Origin: Spirochaeta isovalerica
Lineage (GTDB): Bacteria > Spirochaetota > Spirochaetia > DSM-2461
Reading direction: 5' to 3'
Assembly: GCF_014207565.1 (NCBI RefSeq)
Contig: NZ_JACHGJ010000001.1
Location: 744,001-808,000 of the forward strand
Length of the DNA stretch: 64,000 nucleotides
This document shows, piece after piece, positions 38,062 through 50,600 of the stretch. How positions within the stretch are numbered: position 1 is the stretch's first letter; every line of letters begins with the position of its first letter. Below the pieces are notes generated by a model, which was given only the letters and a program-made list of their open reading frames with translations, did no database searches and was not told where the DNA came from. Made by a program: the position numbers and the translations under genes.

Positions 38062-39643
38062 GGCTCTCTCCTTTATCCGGAATATAATGACACCCCAGAG
38101 ATTTCGGATTGGACAGAGCACCCCGCGTAATGATTATCGCTGTTTCAACAGCATTTCTCAGTTCAACGATTTCCCTTGTTACATAGGACTGCTTGTAGAA
38201 TTTCTCTACGCGGTGCCGGAGATAGTTGAGATCGGCCAGGGCTCTTTCCAGCCTTTTCTTCGAACGCCTTATACCCACATAATTCCACATGACTGTGCGG
38301 ATCGTTTCCATATCGCTGTCAATCAGGATGGAATCAAAACTCTCTTCTTTCCTGGGATATACCCAGTCAGGGATTGTTTCAATTAGAGAAGCCACGTTTC
38401 GGCGATCCTGAGCCGCGATATGCCGTGCCGCGCGCAGACCGAACACAACCCCCTCAAGAAGAGAGATAGATGCCAGACGGTTGGCTCCGTGAAGCCCTGT
38501 GCAGGCCGATTCTCCAACAGCATAGAGCCCATCGATTCCGGCTGAGCCGTCGAGATCCGTTTTTATTCCTCCGCAGAAATAGTGCGCAGCCGGGACAACA
38601 GGGATCAGATCCTCCCTGATATCGATGTCGAGTTTCCGGCACGTATCGAAAATCTGGGGGAACCGTTCATCCAGCTTGTGTTCTTTTATCTCTCTGGCAT
38701 CGAGATAGACGCAATCCGATCCCGTCTCCTCCATCTCGTTGTATATGGCCCTGGAAACTTCATCGCGGGGGGCCAGATCTTTCAGCTCTTTATTATATCG
38801 GTTCATAAAGGGCTGCCGGTATCTGTTCAACAGGACAGCCCCCTCTCCCCGGAGCGATTCGGAAATGAGAAAATTCTCCGAATCCCTATGATAGAGCGTC
38901 GTAGGATGAAACTGAATATACTCGCTGTTGATAACGGAAGCTCCAGCTCTATATGCCATAGCTATTCCGTCTCCCGTTGCGCAGGACGGATTGGATGTAT
39001 GCTCATACAGGGCTCCGACTCCACCGGTTGCGATAATAACTGAAGGAGCGAAAAAAGAAATGACTTTCCGTTTTTCTTCGTCGAGCACATAAGCTCCCAG
39101 GATTGAGTTCTTTCTGTACTTCTGCTGATGATCCGATGAATGATGGCAATTGGAAATGAGATCGAGAGCCATCAGAGAGGAATGGAAGCTGATATTTTCA
39201 TGCTCCAGAGCTGTCGAAAGAAGACCTTTCGACAGCGCGAACCCCGTCTTATCCCTGGAATGGAGAATTCTTCTGACCGAATGAGCCGCTTCTCGAGTCA
39301 GTTCATATCCGCCCTTTTCATCTCTGGAAAAACGGACATTTACACGGTCGACAAGAAATTGCTCAACCATGGCCGGACCCTCTTCAGCAACGAGTCTGAC
39401 GGCATCTCTGTTGTTTATATAGGAACCGGCCTTCAGGATGTCCTGAAAGATGAGATCCGGTGAATCATCGTAACCCGGTCCCACAATCCCGCCCTGAGCA
39501 TACAGGGTATTCGATTCAGCAGGATCACTGTTTTTTGTTATCAGAGAGACTTTCAGGCCGTTGTCGGCCGCTTCGATTGCGGCGCAGAGCCCCGCGACAC
39601 CTGTGCCGATGACCAGAACATCACTGTAATTTCTCAGTTCCAA
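38054..39643 (-). CDS. nadB: L-aspartate oxidase
   Basis: FAD-dependent first step of de novo NAD synthesis. The dinucleotide-binding motif GTGVAGLCAAIEA is near residues 13-25, with the NTLYAQGG loop and the active-site HPTTLYH and EVSRAIYNE motifs typical of the succinate dehydrogenase/NadB family. Length 529 aa is normal. Start TTG 39643 has AGGG 7 nt upstream. It follows nadC by 4 nt; no nadA is visible in the window. Confidence 0.94.
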   Translation of the reverse strand: MELRNYSDVLVIGTGVAGLCAAIEAADNGLKVSLITKNSDPAESNTLYAQGGIVGPGYDDSPDLIFQDILKAGSYINNRDAVRLVAEEGPAMVEQFLVDRVNVRFSRDEKGGYELTREAAHSVRRILHSRDKTGFALSKGLLSTALEHENISFHSSLMALDLISNCHHSSDHQQKYRKNSILGAYVLDEEKRKVISFFAPSVIIATGGVGALYEHTSNPSCATGDGIAMAYRAGASVINSEYIQFHPTTLYHRDSENFLISESLRGEGAVLLNRYRQPFMNRYNKELKDLAPRDEVSRAIYNEMEETGSDCVYLDAREIKEHKLDERFPQIFDTCRKLDIDIREDLIPVVPAAHYFCGGIKTDLDGSAGIDGLYAVGESACTGLHGANRLASISLLEGVVFGLRAARHIAAQDRRNVASLIETIPDWVYPRKEESFDSILIDSDMETIRTVMWNYVGIRRSKKRLERALADLNYLRHRVEKFYKQSYVTREIVELRNAVETAIIITRGALSNPKSLGCHYIPDKGESRE

Positions 39644-39647
39644 ACAG

Positions 39648-40481
39648 TTACCCTATTTTCAGAGTAAAATCGAAAGCCCCGACAGAATGCGTCAGACTTC
39701 CCACAGAGATGAAGTGTACACCGGTCGGGCTGTATTTTTTTATTTTTTCAATGTGCATATTTCCCGAAGCTTCAAAAGAGACCGTGCCGTCGCCCAGAGC
39801 GACAGCCTGAGCCGTCTCATTGGGATCCATATTATCGAGCATGATTCGATCGACTCCGAGGGATACGGCCTCACGGACTTCCTGAAGGTTGCGGCATTCC
39901 ACTTCGATTTCGAAAGCGCCGTCCCATTTATCCCGGACCTTGCCGACCGCCGCAGTGATCGAACCGGAGGCATCTATGTGATTGTCCTTGATCATGACCA
40001 TATCATATAACCCGAACCTGTGATTGGTTCCTCCCCCGACGGAAACCGCATATTTCGACAAACTTCGATAACCGGGAAGAGTTTTTCTTGTATCCAGGAC
40101 AACAGCTCCCCCGTTTTCCTTTGCAGCGGCAACGCAGAGATCGGTCTCCGTCGCTATTCCCGAAAGAAATGATAGAAAATTGATGGCCGTCCTTTCAGCC
40201 TCAAGCACAGCTGCTGTCAGTCCGGAAATCTCAGCGACTTTATCTCCGGGTTTTAAGAGTGAGCCATCTTTTTTAAAAATCGTAACAGACAGTGAAGGAT
40301 CGACTTTTATGAAAACCTGCCGGAAAAAATCAATCCCCGCCAGGATTCCACTGTCTTTGCTGTATAGGACAGCAGTTGTCATATCATCTGCGAATATGGC
40401 TCTCGAGGTGACGTCTCCGACTTCCTTCAGATCCTCTTCCAGAGCTAATTCGAGAATTTTTTCGAAATATTTATCTTTCAT
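39648..40481 (-). CDS. nadC: Quinolinate phosphoribosyltransferase (nicotinate-nucleotide pyrophosphorylase)
   Basis: Makes nicotinate mononucleotide from quinolinate and PRPP. Recognisable segments are AERTAINFLSFLSGIAT, DTRKTLPGYR, GGGTNHRFGLYDMVMIKDNHI and EVECRNLQE, which bind quinolinate and PRPP. Length 277 aa is normal. It heads the run nadC-nadB-ispE-spoVG-tRNA-Gln-rplY-pth-tilS-ftsH. It has no Shine-Dalgarno; a promoter ends 7 nt before ATG, predicting a leaderless mRNA. Confidence 0.95.
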   Translation of the reverse strand: MKDKYFEKILELALEEDLKEVGDVTSRAIFADDMTTAVLYSKDSGILAGIDFFRQVFIKVDPSLSVTIFKKDGSLLKPGDKVAEISGLTAAVLEAERTAINFLSFLSGIATETDLCVAAAKENGGAVVLDTRKTLPGYRSLSKYAVSVGGGTNHRFGLYDMVMIKDNHIDASGSITAAVGKVRDKWDGAFEIEVECRNLQEVREAVSLGVDRIMLDNMDPNETAQAVALGDGTVSFEASGNMHIEKIKKYSPTGVHFISVGSLTHSVGAFDFTLKIG

Positions 40482-40488
40482 AGGTGGG

Positions 40489-40517
40489 ATTCTACGATGG
40501 ATTTTTTTTTATTTCAA
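40489..40517 (-). promoter_or_regulatory. nadC promoter giving a predicted leaderless mRNA
   Basis: Minus strand TTGAAA (40517-40512), 17-bp spacer, TAGAAT (40494-40489), 7 nt to ATG 40481. CCCACC between box and start cannot act as a ribosome site. Confidence 0.65.
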
Positions 40518-40529
40518 CAGAGATGCTGT

Positions 40530-40559
40530 TTGACAGAATCAATAGCAATATAATATATT
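40530..40559 (+). promoter_or_regulatory. cheX-like gene promoter giving a predicted leaderless mRNA
   Basis: Perfect TTGACA (40530-40535), 18-bp spacer, TATATT (40554-40559), 6 nt to GTG 40566. The -35 box is 12 bp from that of divergent nadC. Confidence 0.65.
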
Positions 40560-40565
40560 TTTATT

Positions 40566-41027
40566 GTGATTGAAGATGATTTCAGCTATCTCCCCGTAAG
40601 TCTCAGAGCTTTTCTAAAAGCTGCAGGTTTTTCCGGATCGGTAAGATCTGTAAAAAAAATAAAATGCCATGCAAATGTTCTTACAGCAGTCGGCATAACA
40701 GGCGATAAAGTCGGTTTTCTTACTTTGACAATGGATCAGGAAAATGCCGTGACCCTTTCGCGCCGTTTCGCCAACCTGATGGAAATACCCATTGCATCGG
40801 AGGAACTTGACGATTCCCATCTCGAAGCCCTGGCGGAATTGACCAACCAAATCGCCGGCAGAGTCGTTATGTTTATGGAAGAGAACAAAACAAACTGTTC
40901 CATTACTCCGCCCAGCATAATGTCCGGCGGAGACATATCATTCAGCCTGAACACAATGAAAGTCCACAGGATTTATAAAATTACTTTAAAAAACAGCTAC
41001 TTCTACGTCTCAGTCGGCATAAAATAA
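40566..41027 (+). CDS. CheX-like CheY-P phosphatase
   Basis: The segment EALAELTNQIAGRV (about residues 87-100) matches the E-x-x-N-x-x-x-G active-site helix of CheX/CheC phosphatases, and the 153-aa length with a repeated alpha-beta layout fits CheX. It would dephosphorylate CheY and reset the flagellar switch. It lies about 12 kb from the che operon, divergent to nadC. Start is GTG 40566 with no ribosome site; the promoter position predicts a leaderless GTG mRNA. Confidence 0.78.
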   Translation: MIEDDFSYLPVSLRAFLKAAGFSGSVRSVKKIKCHANVLTAVGITGDKVGFLTLTMDQENAVTLSRRFANLMEIPIASEELDDSHLEALAELTNQIAGRVVMFMEENKTNCSITPPSIMSGGDISFSLNTMKVHRIYKITLKNSYFYVSVGIK

Positions 41028-41055
41028 CCTCAATTTAAAAAAAGGAAGCGCATTT

Positions 41056-41349
41056 ATGGAAAACCCGGAAATTTCAGAGTCAGCAGAAGAGGTCCTTCTC
41101 TTCTACCCCGGTGATTTTACCGAGGAAAATGATCTCTATGATCAAAATGAAGACGATTATGATTTCGATGAAGATGAGAGTTATGACGACGGGATCGCCG
41201 GATCATCAAAACAGGACGAAGACTGGGAATACGGATATGAAGATGATTCCGACGAGCTGACCAACCAGGAGACCGGATCTTCCGCTTTCCAGCAGGAAAT
41301 AGAAGACAGTCTCCAGGAAACTGAGGATTACGACGCGATCGACGACTGA
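41056..41349 (+). CDS. Very acidic small protein, 97 aa, unknown function
   Basis: Nearly half of the residues are Asp or Glu, with many Tyr and Ser and very few basic residues; it is probably disordered. No family is recognised. AGGAAG lies 8 nt before ATG, and the gene follows the cheX-like gene by 28 nt, so the two are probably co-transcribed. Its 3' end overlaps the convergent rsfS end by 22 nt. A DNA-mimic or binding-partner role would be speculation. Confidence 0.6.
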   Translation: MENPEISESAEEVLLFYPGDFTEENDLYDQNEDDYDFDEDESYDDGIAGSSKQDEDWEYGYEDDSDELTNQETGSSAFQQEIEDSLQETEDYDAIDD

Positions 41350-41690
41350 TAAATGATTTCACCGTCGGACCAGCGGTCTTCAAGATCGTAAAACCGGCGC
41401 GATTCCTCATCCATCAGATTTATAATATAGTCGCCACAGTCAAAAAGGACCCATCCTTCAGAATCATCCCTGTTTCTTGGGTTTCTGATATCATCCCCGA
41501 CCGATAGAACGTATTTTTTCACTTCGTTTTTCATTCCCCGGATATGGGTCGCACTGGTCCCTGTGGCAATGATAATATAGTCGCCCCAGCTGCATAAGCC
41601 GGTTACTTTCATAATCTCCACATCCAGAGCTTTATTGTCTTCAAGAACATGAGCCACTTCCATGACTCTTTTATTTAACGTATCTTCCAT
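41328..41690 (-). CDS. rsfS: Ribosomal silencing factor RsfS (Iojap)
   Basis: Binds L14 and blocks subunit joining when nutrients are low. DUF143 motifs: ALDVEIMKVTGLCSWGDYIIIATGTSATHIRG and GWVLFDCGDYIINLMDEESRRFYDLEDRW at the C-terminus (shown here in parts, 120 aa in total) are diagnostic. Confidence 0.94.
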   Translation of the reverse strand: MEDTLNKRVMEVAHVLEDNKALDVEIMKVTGLCSWGDYIIIATGTSATHIRGMKNEVKKYVLSVGDDIRNPRNRDDSEGWVLFDCGDYIINLMDEESRRFYDLEDRWSDGEIIYQSSIAS

Positions 41691-44600
41691 CAAAATCCTT
41701 TCCTAATATAAGTGTTATATCTATCGTGTCATCGAGAGACTCATCAGCCTCAGAATGCCATCTTTCGCATTTCAGTAATGCGGCCAGCCCTTTAGCCGCA
41801 TCGGGGTTCCCTTTTCTATCAAGTATAACCGTTTTTTCTACTTCCTGGCCGTCCGTTCTGGTCGCGTTCCCCAATCCGGCTATTTTATATCCGAAGCTTT
41901 TCAGAATCTGGGAAGTTCTGGACGCCAGGCCGTTAATATCCGTACCGTTAAGTATTTCAACGGAAAAAGCAACGCCCTGATCCGACAGGGACTGTATATT
42001 CACAAGATAATCTTCGATCTGATTGACCAGCTCTTTGAGAAGCCTCTCGTCATAGTGAGGAAAAAGGAGCTCTTTGTTGTCAACAAACCGCTTGACTCCC
42101 AGCACTTTGTTATACTGCAGACGATCCATATCCAGGTCGGAGAGATAGGAAAGAAAGTTCTCAAAGGATTTCCTGTCCATATTGGTCACGGCCATATCCC
42201 GGGTAAAATCACTGACCTCATCGGTCGAGAGATATCCCCGGCTGTCAGCCATTTTTTCCAGTAAAGATTTGATGAACTTGTGGTTACGGTCGATTTTTTC
42301 CGAATCCGATTCTCCATCTATATTGTAAAGCAGATATGAAACGACTTTCGCGCCGTCCAGAGTCACGCTGCCTGAAGGAAGAAGGTATGTTCTGCCGTCT
42401 TTCCTAATGTCTACCGGGTTGGCAATAAAGAGGTTCAGACCATCGATGAGATCAACCATTTTCTCAAGATTTTCGAGAGAAATGATATAATAAAAAGGGA
42501 TATCGATCCCAGTCAGATCTCCGACTTTCGCTCTGTAGGGATCAATATTGTCTTCGTCGTAGAGAATATCGATACGATCCACTTTTTTCAGATTGGAAAT
42601 AATCGAACCCGTATTCCCGGGAATATCGAGGACAGCGCCTTTTCCGGTATCGTGATAAAAAAGAAAAAGCTCCGTCAGCAGAGGCTTGTCTTCCTCTGAT
42701 ACGATTATCATAACAGGTACGATAGCTTCTGATTTTACCATCTCCGACATTTTATCAGTTCTGACCTGAAAATAAAGAAACAAAGCTGTGATGATTATAA
42801 CGAGCATCATCACAATTAGTAAAATTAAAGATCTATCCTTTTCCTTTTCTCTCTTCAAGTGAGTTCCTCAATCATTTGCAGTAACGCCGGTTCAAGCGGC
42901 AGCCGCTTCGCCGCCAGATGACTCCTTATTGAACAGGCTATGGACAAAACCATATCATCTAAATCCAAAGAGAACAATCTCTCTCTTTCTTCTCCTGACA
43001 GATGCGTTCTGCCCTCTTCGATATAATCGGCGGCGAATACGATCTTGCCGACCCCGTCGAGTCCCGGCGATCCGGAAATATGATGGCGGACAGCCTGCAG
43101 AACGGAAGAATTTCTTATTCCGAAATCTCTTTCCAGAACAATGGCTCCGGCCTCTCCGTGGAGCATCACTGGATGCCGGTGCTTTCTTCCGGTAATCCGC
43201 TCCAGAACATCTGCTTCATATTCCCGGCAGATATCATGACCGAGACCGGCCAGAGAACAGAGCAAAGGGTCTTCTCCAAACCTTTCGGCAAGGAACCGGG
43301 AAGCCTTTTCCGCTCCTTCACTATGACGGAATCTACTCCCGGAAAGAGTCTCCTTCAAATGATGCCTGATTTTTTCGAGAGATCTATCCATATAAACGGT
43401 TTTCCCTTATATAGCGCAGGGCTTCAGGTGGAACAAGATCTGAAAGATCCTGTCCCGATTGAGCTAAATCACGAATTTGAGAAGAAGATAGAGAAAATAT
43501 CCTGTTATCCGCGTATCGGTGGGGAAATGTCAGAGAAATCTCATGTTTGTACAAACGGTGGGCGATTATCAGATCGGCTAACTCGAAAATGCGCTCGGTT
43601 GACCGCCATTTATAAAAATTCTCAGCAAGATCATCGCCGATAATTAAACCGGGTTTACCCTCGAACTCATAATGACTGTATATATATTCGAGGGTATCGA
43701 CCGTATAGGACACACCTTTTCTGCGGATTTCACAATCGGAATAGTCAGCCCAGTCATAAGGCCTCAGAGAAAGGCGGATCATTTCGAGCCGCTCATCTGC
43801 CGAGACATTGCCGGTAATGTCTTTGTGGGCGGGGAGAAACGACGGTACAAAGAGGATTCTGTCATAAGCGAATTCCTCCCTGACGATCTCAGCCAGATTG
43901 ATATGTCCAAGATGAAGGGGATTAAACGTCCCTCCGAGCATTGTCAGTTTCATATATCAATGCGCCATGTTCAGCAGATTCAGCCGGACCTCCTCCAGAC
44001 CGGTTCGGGCAAATACCGATATGGGGATGATTTTTTCATCGGGATACTTTTTCTGGAGTTCTTTTAACGATTCTTCAGTCCCTTCCACATCGGTTTTCGT
44101 CGCAATTATAATCCGCTGCTTTCTCAGTAGGGAAGATTCGAACTCTTCCAGTTCTTTTTTCAGATGCTCGAAAGCATCGAGATATCCGGGATCGCTAAGA
44201 TCTATCATAAAAGCCAGTCCGGCGGTTCTGGCAATATGACGAAGAAACCGGAGCCCGAGTCCGGCTCCATGGGATGCGCCGTCAATGATTCCGGGAATGT
44301 CAGCCAGAACGACATCCTTATCGGCGATTCTGAGCATACCGAGATTCGGGATTTTTGTCGTAAAGGGATAAGCCCCGACTTTGGGATCGGCATTTGTCAA
44401 CTCCCTGAGAAGACTGGATTTACCCGCATTGGGAAAACCGACAAATCCCACATCAGCGATCATATTCAGTTCAAGCATGATCTCAGCATATTGACCGGGA
44501 ATTCCCGGCTGAGCATAACGGGGCACCTGTTTTTTGGAGGAACGGTAGTGCCAGTTACCAAGGCCGCCCCGGCCTCCCTGTAGAAAGACCCACTGCTCTC

Positions 44601-47600
44601 CATCTATGTTTTCGGAAAAATCCTTGATGATCTGTTTTGACTCATAATCGCGGATTATCGTTCCCGGGGGTACAGCAATAATGACGTCTTCACCGTCCTT
44701 ACCATGCATTCTTCTCCCCATACCGGGCTGTCCGTTCTTCGCTTTAAATGTATGTTTTGCGTTCAGGTGGCTGAAAGTCTTTAAATTCTTTTTGACTTCG
44801 AACACCACATTTCCGCCTACTCCGCCGTCTCCGCCATCCGGTCCGCCTTTTGCGACATATTTCTCTCTGCGGAAAGAGACACATCCGGGACCGCCGTTAC
44901 CGGAAAAAAGCTCAAGACGGGTTTCATCTATAAATCCCTGCACAATCGACCTTTTATTCTATTTATTCTCTGTAAGTTCATTACAGAGTCTTAGCACTGC
45001 AAAAGCCTACATACCGTGAGCAAAACTCCCGATAGGTAGGCTTCAGCAAGTTAATCCGACGGCATAAACCGCCGGTTTTCCATTGTAATAACTTTGCATC
45101 ATAGACACAAAGCAAATCAATCAGATTATATAACCTGACTGTCTAGTTTGCTTCCGTAATAGAAACTCTCTTCTTTCCCTTTTTGAAGTGGAAAAGAACG
45201 TTTCCGCTTACTTTGGCAAAAAGAGTAAAGTCTCTTCCGAGTCCCACATTTTCACCGGGATGAATTTTTGTTCCTTTCTGACGTACGATGATTTCGCCGG
45301 CTTTAACTGTCTGTCCGCCGAAACGTTTTACACCGAGTCTTTTGGAATTGGAATCTCTTCCGTTCTTTGAGCTACCGCCACCTTTCTTATGAGCCATGAA
45401 TCATTTCCTCATTACTAATAATTTCAAGTTTGATACAAGCGGGATATTCCCTCTCAAGGTCGGACAGACCGTTTAACAGAAATTCCGTTATTCCTTCCGT
45501 CCATTCCCGCTTCCCTTCATCGATCTTTAAAACATTCAGTTTAAAAGATCCTCTTTCTCCGGATTCGAACGTGCAATTCTTATTGAATCGCGAAATCAGA
45601 ATCCGACCGGCCGTTCTCGAAAGAACCGTTACGGCGGAACAGACAATATCATATCCCTTTTCTCCGTAACCGGCGTGACCGCTGACGTCCAGATAAACCA
45701 GACAGGAACGATCATCGACAACAGCTCTGGCAGTTATCATTTACAGCTTGATATCCTCAACTGTAAGCATTGTGTACTGCTGTCTGTGACCCTGGGTCTT
45801 TTTGTAACCTTTTCTTCTTTTCTTCTTGAAGACGATTACTTTCTTGTCTTTGATTGTTTCACCAATCTTTGCTGTTACTTTTGCTCCATCCACATAGGGA
45901 GTTCCGATTTTAGTTTCCTTATCGTCGGAAACGAGCATAACTTTGTCAAGTTCAAGCGACTGTCCGGCTTCAGCGTCGAATCTGTCTACTCTGAGAACAG
46001 ATCCTTTTTCAGCCTTGTACTGCTTTCCTTTGATTTCTACAAGAGCGTACATTAAACCAACCTCTTTAAAATATATTTTCGGCCGGCAGTAAACAGATCT
46101 CAGAGACCGGACTTCTCCCGTCGGACCATCCGGTCCGGGTGAGGTTCTAAAGCCCTAAAAATCTCCCGTCCTTACTACGGGCATCGAAATCCTAATAAAA
46201 TAGCCGACTTTAATCAATGCGGAATCGGCTGTTCCCGACTACATTTTCTCAAGAAACCGAATATTAATCAGCTTGAACGCATTTTTCAAGACCTGGAGCA
46301 CTGCTTTCGAGAGTTCGATTCTTGTAACAATCAGATCGGCATCGTCATTATTCAGTATGGGATTTTCATGATAGAACCGGCTGAAGTTCCTCGACAGCTC
46401 GTAAACGAAGGAGGCGATAACCGAGGGATTCATCTCCGAAGCGGCCTGATCGACCATACCGGGATAAGCGCCGATGAGCTTGACAAGTTCCCATGCTTCG
46501 GGAGATGCGAGCAACTCCGGTTTGAAAGCGCCGCCGGAATAATCGCCCTCTTCATACTTTCTCAGCATACTGCTGATTCGAGCCCCCATATACTGCATGT
46601 ACGGCCCCGTGTTCCCGTTGAAGGACAGTGACTCCTTGGGATTGAAAACCATATCTTTTAGAGGAGAAATATGGAGCAGATAGTAGTTAAGAGCACCGAG
46701 GGCGATAGCGTGGGCTGTGCCCGTCACATCGTCCAGCTCTTCTTCACGGCCCTTGGTTTTAATCTCTTCCACCACCAGTTCTTCCAGCTGGGCCAGAAGA
46801 TCGTCGGCGTCGACAACTGTGCCTTCCCGGGATTTCATTTTACCTTCCGGCAGATTGACCATGCCGTAGGAAAGATGATAGAGCTGATCCGCCCATTCGT
46901 ACCCGAGCTTTTTCAACGTGTGAAAGAGAACTTTAAAGTGGTACTCCTGCTCATTTCCAACTACATATATAAGCCTGTCGAAAGGGAAATCTCCATGGCG
47001 GGCTATAGCTGTCCCGAGATCCTGGGTCACATAAACGGATGTTCCGTCTCCGCGGAGGAGAACTTTCGTATCCAGTCCGATGTCGCTCATATCCAGGCGG
47101 ATGCTTCCGTCATCATCTTTATAAAAGTGTCCATCCTCCAGCCCTTTGAGAACGATATCCTTTCCGGACAGATAGGTTTCACTTTCAAAATAAAACCTGT
47201 CGAAGGAAATATCGGTCTTCTCATAAGTTTGATTGATACCATCGAGGGTCCACTTGTTCATGGTTTTCCAAAGCTCGCGGGTCGCGCTGTCGCCGTCTTC
47301 CCATTTTTTAAGCATTTCCTGAGCCTGTCCGTCTGCGCTTGAATCCTCTTTCGCCCAGTTGTTGTATTTTACGTAGTAATCTCCGACAAAATGGTCGCCC
47401 TTGACTCCCGTAGACTCAGGTGTTTCACCCTTTCCGAACTTGCTGTATGCCAGCATGGACTTGCAGATATGAACCCCTCTATTGTTGATCAGATTGACCT
47501 TCATGACTTCTGCGCCGGCCGCTTCGAGAATGCGCGCCGTGCTCTCTCCGAGAATATCGTTTCTCAGATGTCCGAGATGGAGCGGTTTGTTCGTATTGGG

Positions 47601-50600
47601 GCTGGAGAATTCAATCATGACTTTCTCACCCTTCAGACTACCGGTCCGTCCGTAATCGTCTTTTTTTTCCCCTACCGATTGAAGTACCGATTGAAAAACA
47701 GCCTGGCGGCTGATGAAAATATTGATATAGGGTCCGGCAGTTTTGGCTTCTCCAGGAATATCGCTACCGAGGCTGGCGGCGATATCAGCGGCGATGGCCG
47801 GAGGAGCTTTTCTGAAATCTCGGGCAAAGGGGAACATGGGAAATGCGAGATCGCCCATTTCCGGTTTAGGAGGTGTCTCAACGATGATTCTCGTTCTCGG
47901 ATCATCCATCTCTATTCCCGCCTGAGCAGCGGCCTTTTTCAGAGAGGCGGCAATGATATCTTTCCATTGCTCTTTCAATTCCTGCATAATAAAACTCCTT
48001 TTGATGCATCTGGTGATCCATACCGCGGCAGCACGGGCTATCAGCTGACGAGAACAGCAACCAGCTCCAACGCTTCGCAAATGCGGTTCACCACACCGGC
48101 GGGCAGTAAACAAATTTCACAACCGGCCATAAGTATTTGCATATCTCTAATTAATAGCAAAAAAGAAAGCTGAGAGTCAATTGAAGGGTATTTTCAGAGT
48201 TCTTTTTCTTCCAGAACTTTCATTTCCGAAATGTATCGGACAATTTTATTAATAAGCAGCGAAAGAAGTTTAAAAGTCTCTCTCAATTCATTATTCGCCT
48301 TTCCCCCTATTGAGGAAATATTGGAAAGCGTATCATAGGCGCCACCGTCACCGACAACAATGCCCTGCAGCACTTTTGCCATCAGTCTCATATGACTGAC
48401 AAAACCGGAAACAAGCGGCTCGATCTCCATGTCCAGATGCTCCAAAGCGTGAACGACGGCGTTCCGGTATGTCTGCTCTTCCGCATCTCCGGGAAACAGA
48501 GAATGATCAACAGGAAAATTGGAAGCGTTAATGATGTTTTTTAATCCGGTAAATTTTTTACCCAGCATATCTATATAAGCAAGGACTTTATCAAACTCGG
48601 CCTTATTATCTTTTTTATAGAAATCCCCTTCCCTCCTGATAATCATGAAAGTGGAATAGAAGCGGTTGGGCAGAATTTCCGAAAGAAAAGACTGAACGAA
48701 AGCCAGGCTCTTTTCATACATGGCCGGACTTCCCGGAAAATAATGATTCCTCGTATATTTTTCAATCGGCTTAATGTACCTTACCCCGGTCAGCGAACAG
48801 ATATCCTTTTCCGAATCGTTTTTCTTTCTCTCATTAACGAAAAAAGCATAAGTGCGGGTAATTCTTGATGACCAGAATTTCCTGAAAACGCGGAACCAGT
48901 CATCGACCAGCGGTGGAGTCTGAGATCCTTTTGAAAGATCACCGGACAAAACTCTGACCAGATTTTCGAGCGGAACATTTTTATTAAAGTTTCTGATAAT
49001 AGAAAGGAAGGTATCAGCAGCCATCATCTTTCTGCTCAGGATTTCTCCCGGTCCCTCTTTTGAATTCTCATAGAGGAAGAGAGCTTCCAGCGCACGAACG
49101 GTCGGCGGCTTATTGAGAGATTTGATAATACCTGACAGCTCGAGAAGAGATTCATGCACGTCCTCGATCCTGCAGACCGGTTCAGCTCCCGGCACAATTG
49201 TATCAAAACTCTTCAATATGGCCCCGATATCATAATTCGACAGCAGATGGAGGCTGTAGAGACTCTGGCAGGCTTCATTCATTATCGAACAGTCAAGATC
49301 GGAAACCGATTCCATCTTCATATTGAAGAATTCGTCTATTTCAGCTTTTATTTCTGATGAATCTCTCTCCATTTCCTCTTTCTCAAGAATCCAGGGATCG
49401 GTTTTATCAAGCAGTTCCCGCTGCAGGTCCGGTAGAACGATACCTCCTATAAATGCATAAAAGTCCTGTTTATTATCGTAACTGAAAATCTGCCTGAGCG
49501 GTTTTCTGAAAAAGCGGCACGGTTCCTTTAATTTGGCTAATTCGTCATAGAAGGCTTTTTTAAGAACCTGAGTTTTAAAATCAGCTAGTTCGCTGTTGTT
49601 GAAATACTTTTTCCGTAAAAGATTGACTTTATACTCTTTAAGAAGCGTCGGAATATCCTTCTGCTTCACCAGAGATTGCAGAAAAAGTACTATTTTCTGC
49701 AACACATTAAGAGTTTCGTAATCCAGCTGATTCTGCTGAAAATCACTTTCCGCTGTTTCTTCCTGAGATACAAGCGGCTCCTGTGAAAGATCGATGGACA
49801 TTTCCATCTTTTCCAGCAGTTCTTTTTTTTCTATAGTGGATAAATTAATTATAAGTTTGTCAAAATTCGTCTGATTATCCATGTTTCTAATTTTATTTCT
49901 ATTATATGCTCAAAGCAACAAAGAGTAAGGATTTATTATGAAGAACTTGAAGAAAATAACAATTTTCGACACAACTTTGAGAGACGGGACTCAGGGAACG
50001 GGCATAAATCTCACCCTGAAGGACAAACTTGATATAGCAGCCAGACTTGATGATGCGGGAATTGACTATATTGAGGGCGGTTTTCCCCTTTCTTCCGAGA
50101 AGGAAGCTTCATTTTTCAGACTGGCAAAAAACGAGAATTATCAACATTCCAAAATCGCAGCTTTCGGCTCTACGAGAAAATCCGGCAATAAAGTTGAGTC
50201 TGATCCCTACATTACCGCTATGCTTGAAGCGGAAACTCCTGCTGTTGTAGTGGTCGGCAAATCCTGGAAAGAGCATGTTGAAAAGGTAATCAATACGACT
50301 TTCGAAGAAAACATTGAAATGATCTACGACTCTATCTCCTATCTGAAAAAAGAAGGGAGAGAAGTCATTTTTGATCTGGAACATTTTTTTGACGGATACA
50401 AGGGCGATATGGAGTATGCCCTCAGGGTTTTGCAGACCGGAACTGAAGCCGGTGCCGATTCTCTCGTGCTCTGCGACACGAATGGCGGTACACTTCCCAC
50501 AGAAGTCATGGAAATTATCAGAAGTCTTCCTCAGGATAAACTGGCCCCTATCGGCGTCCATTATCATAATGATACGGGCAACGCCGTTGCCAATTCCATC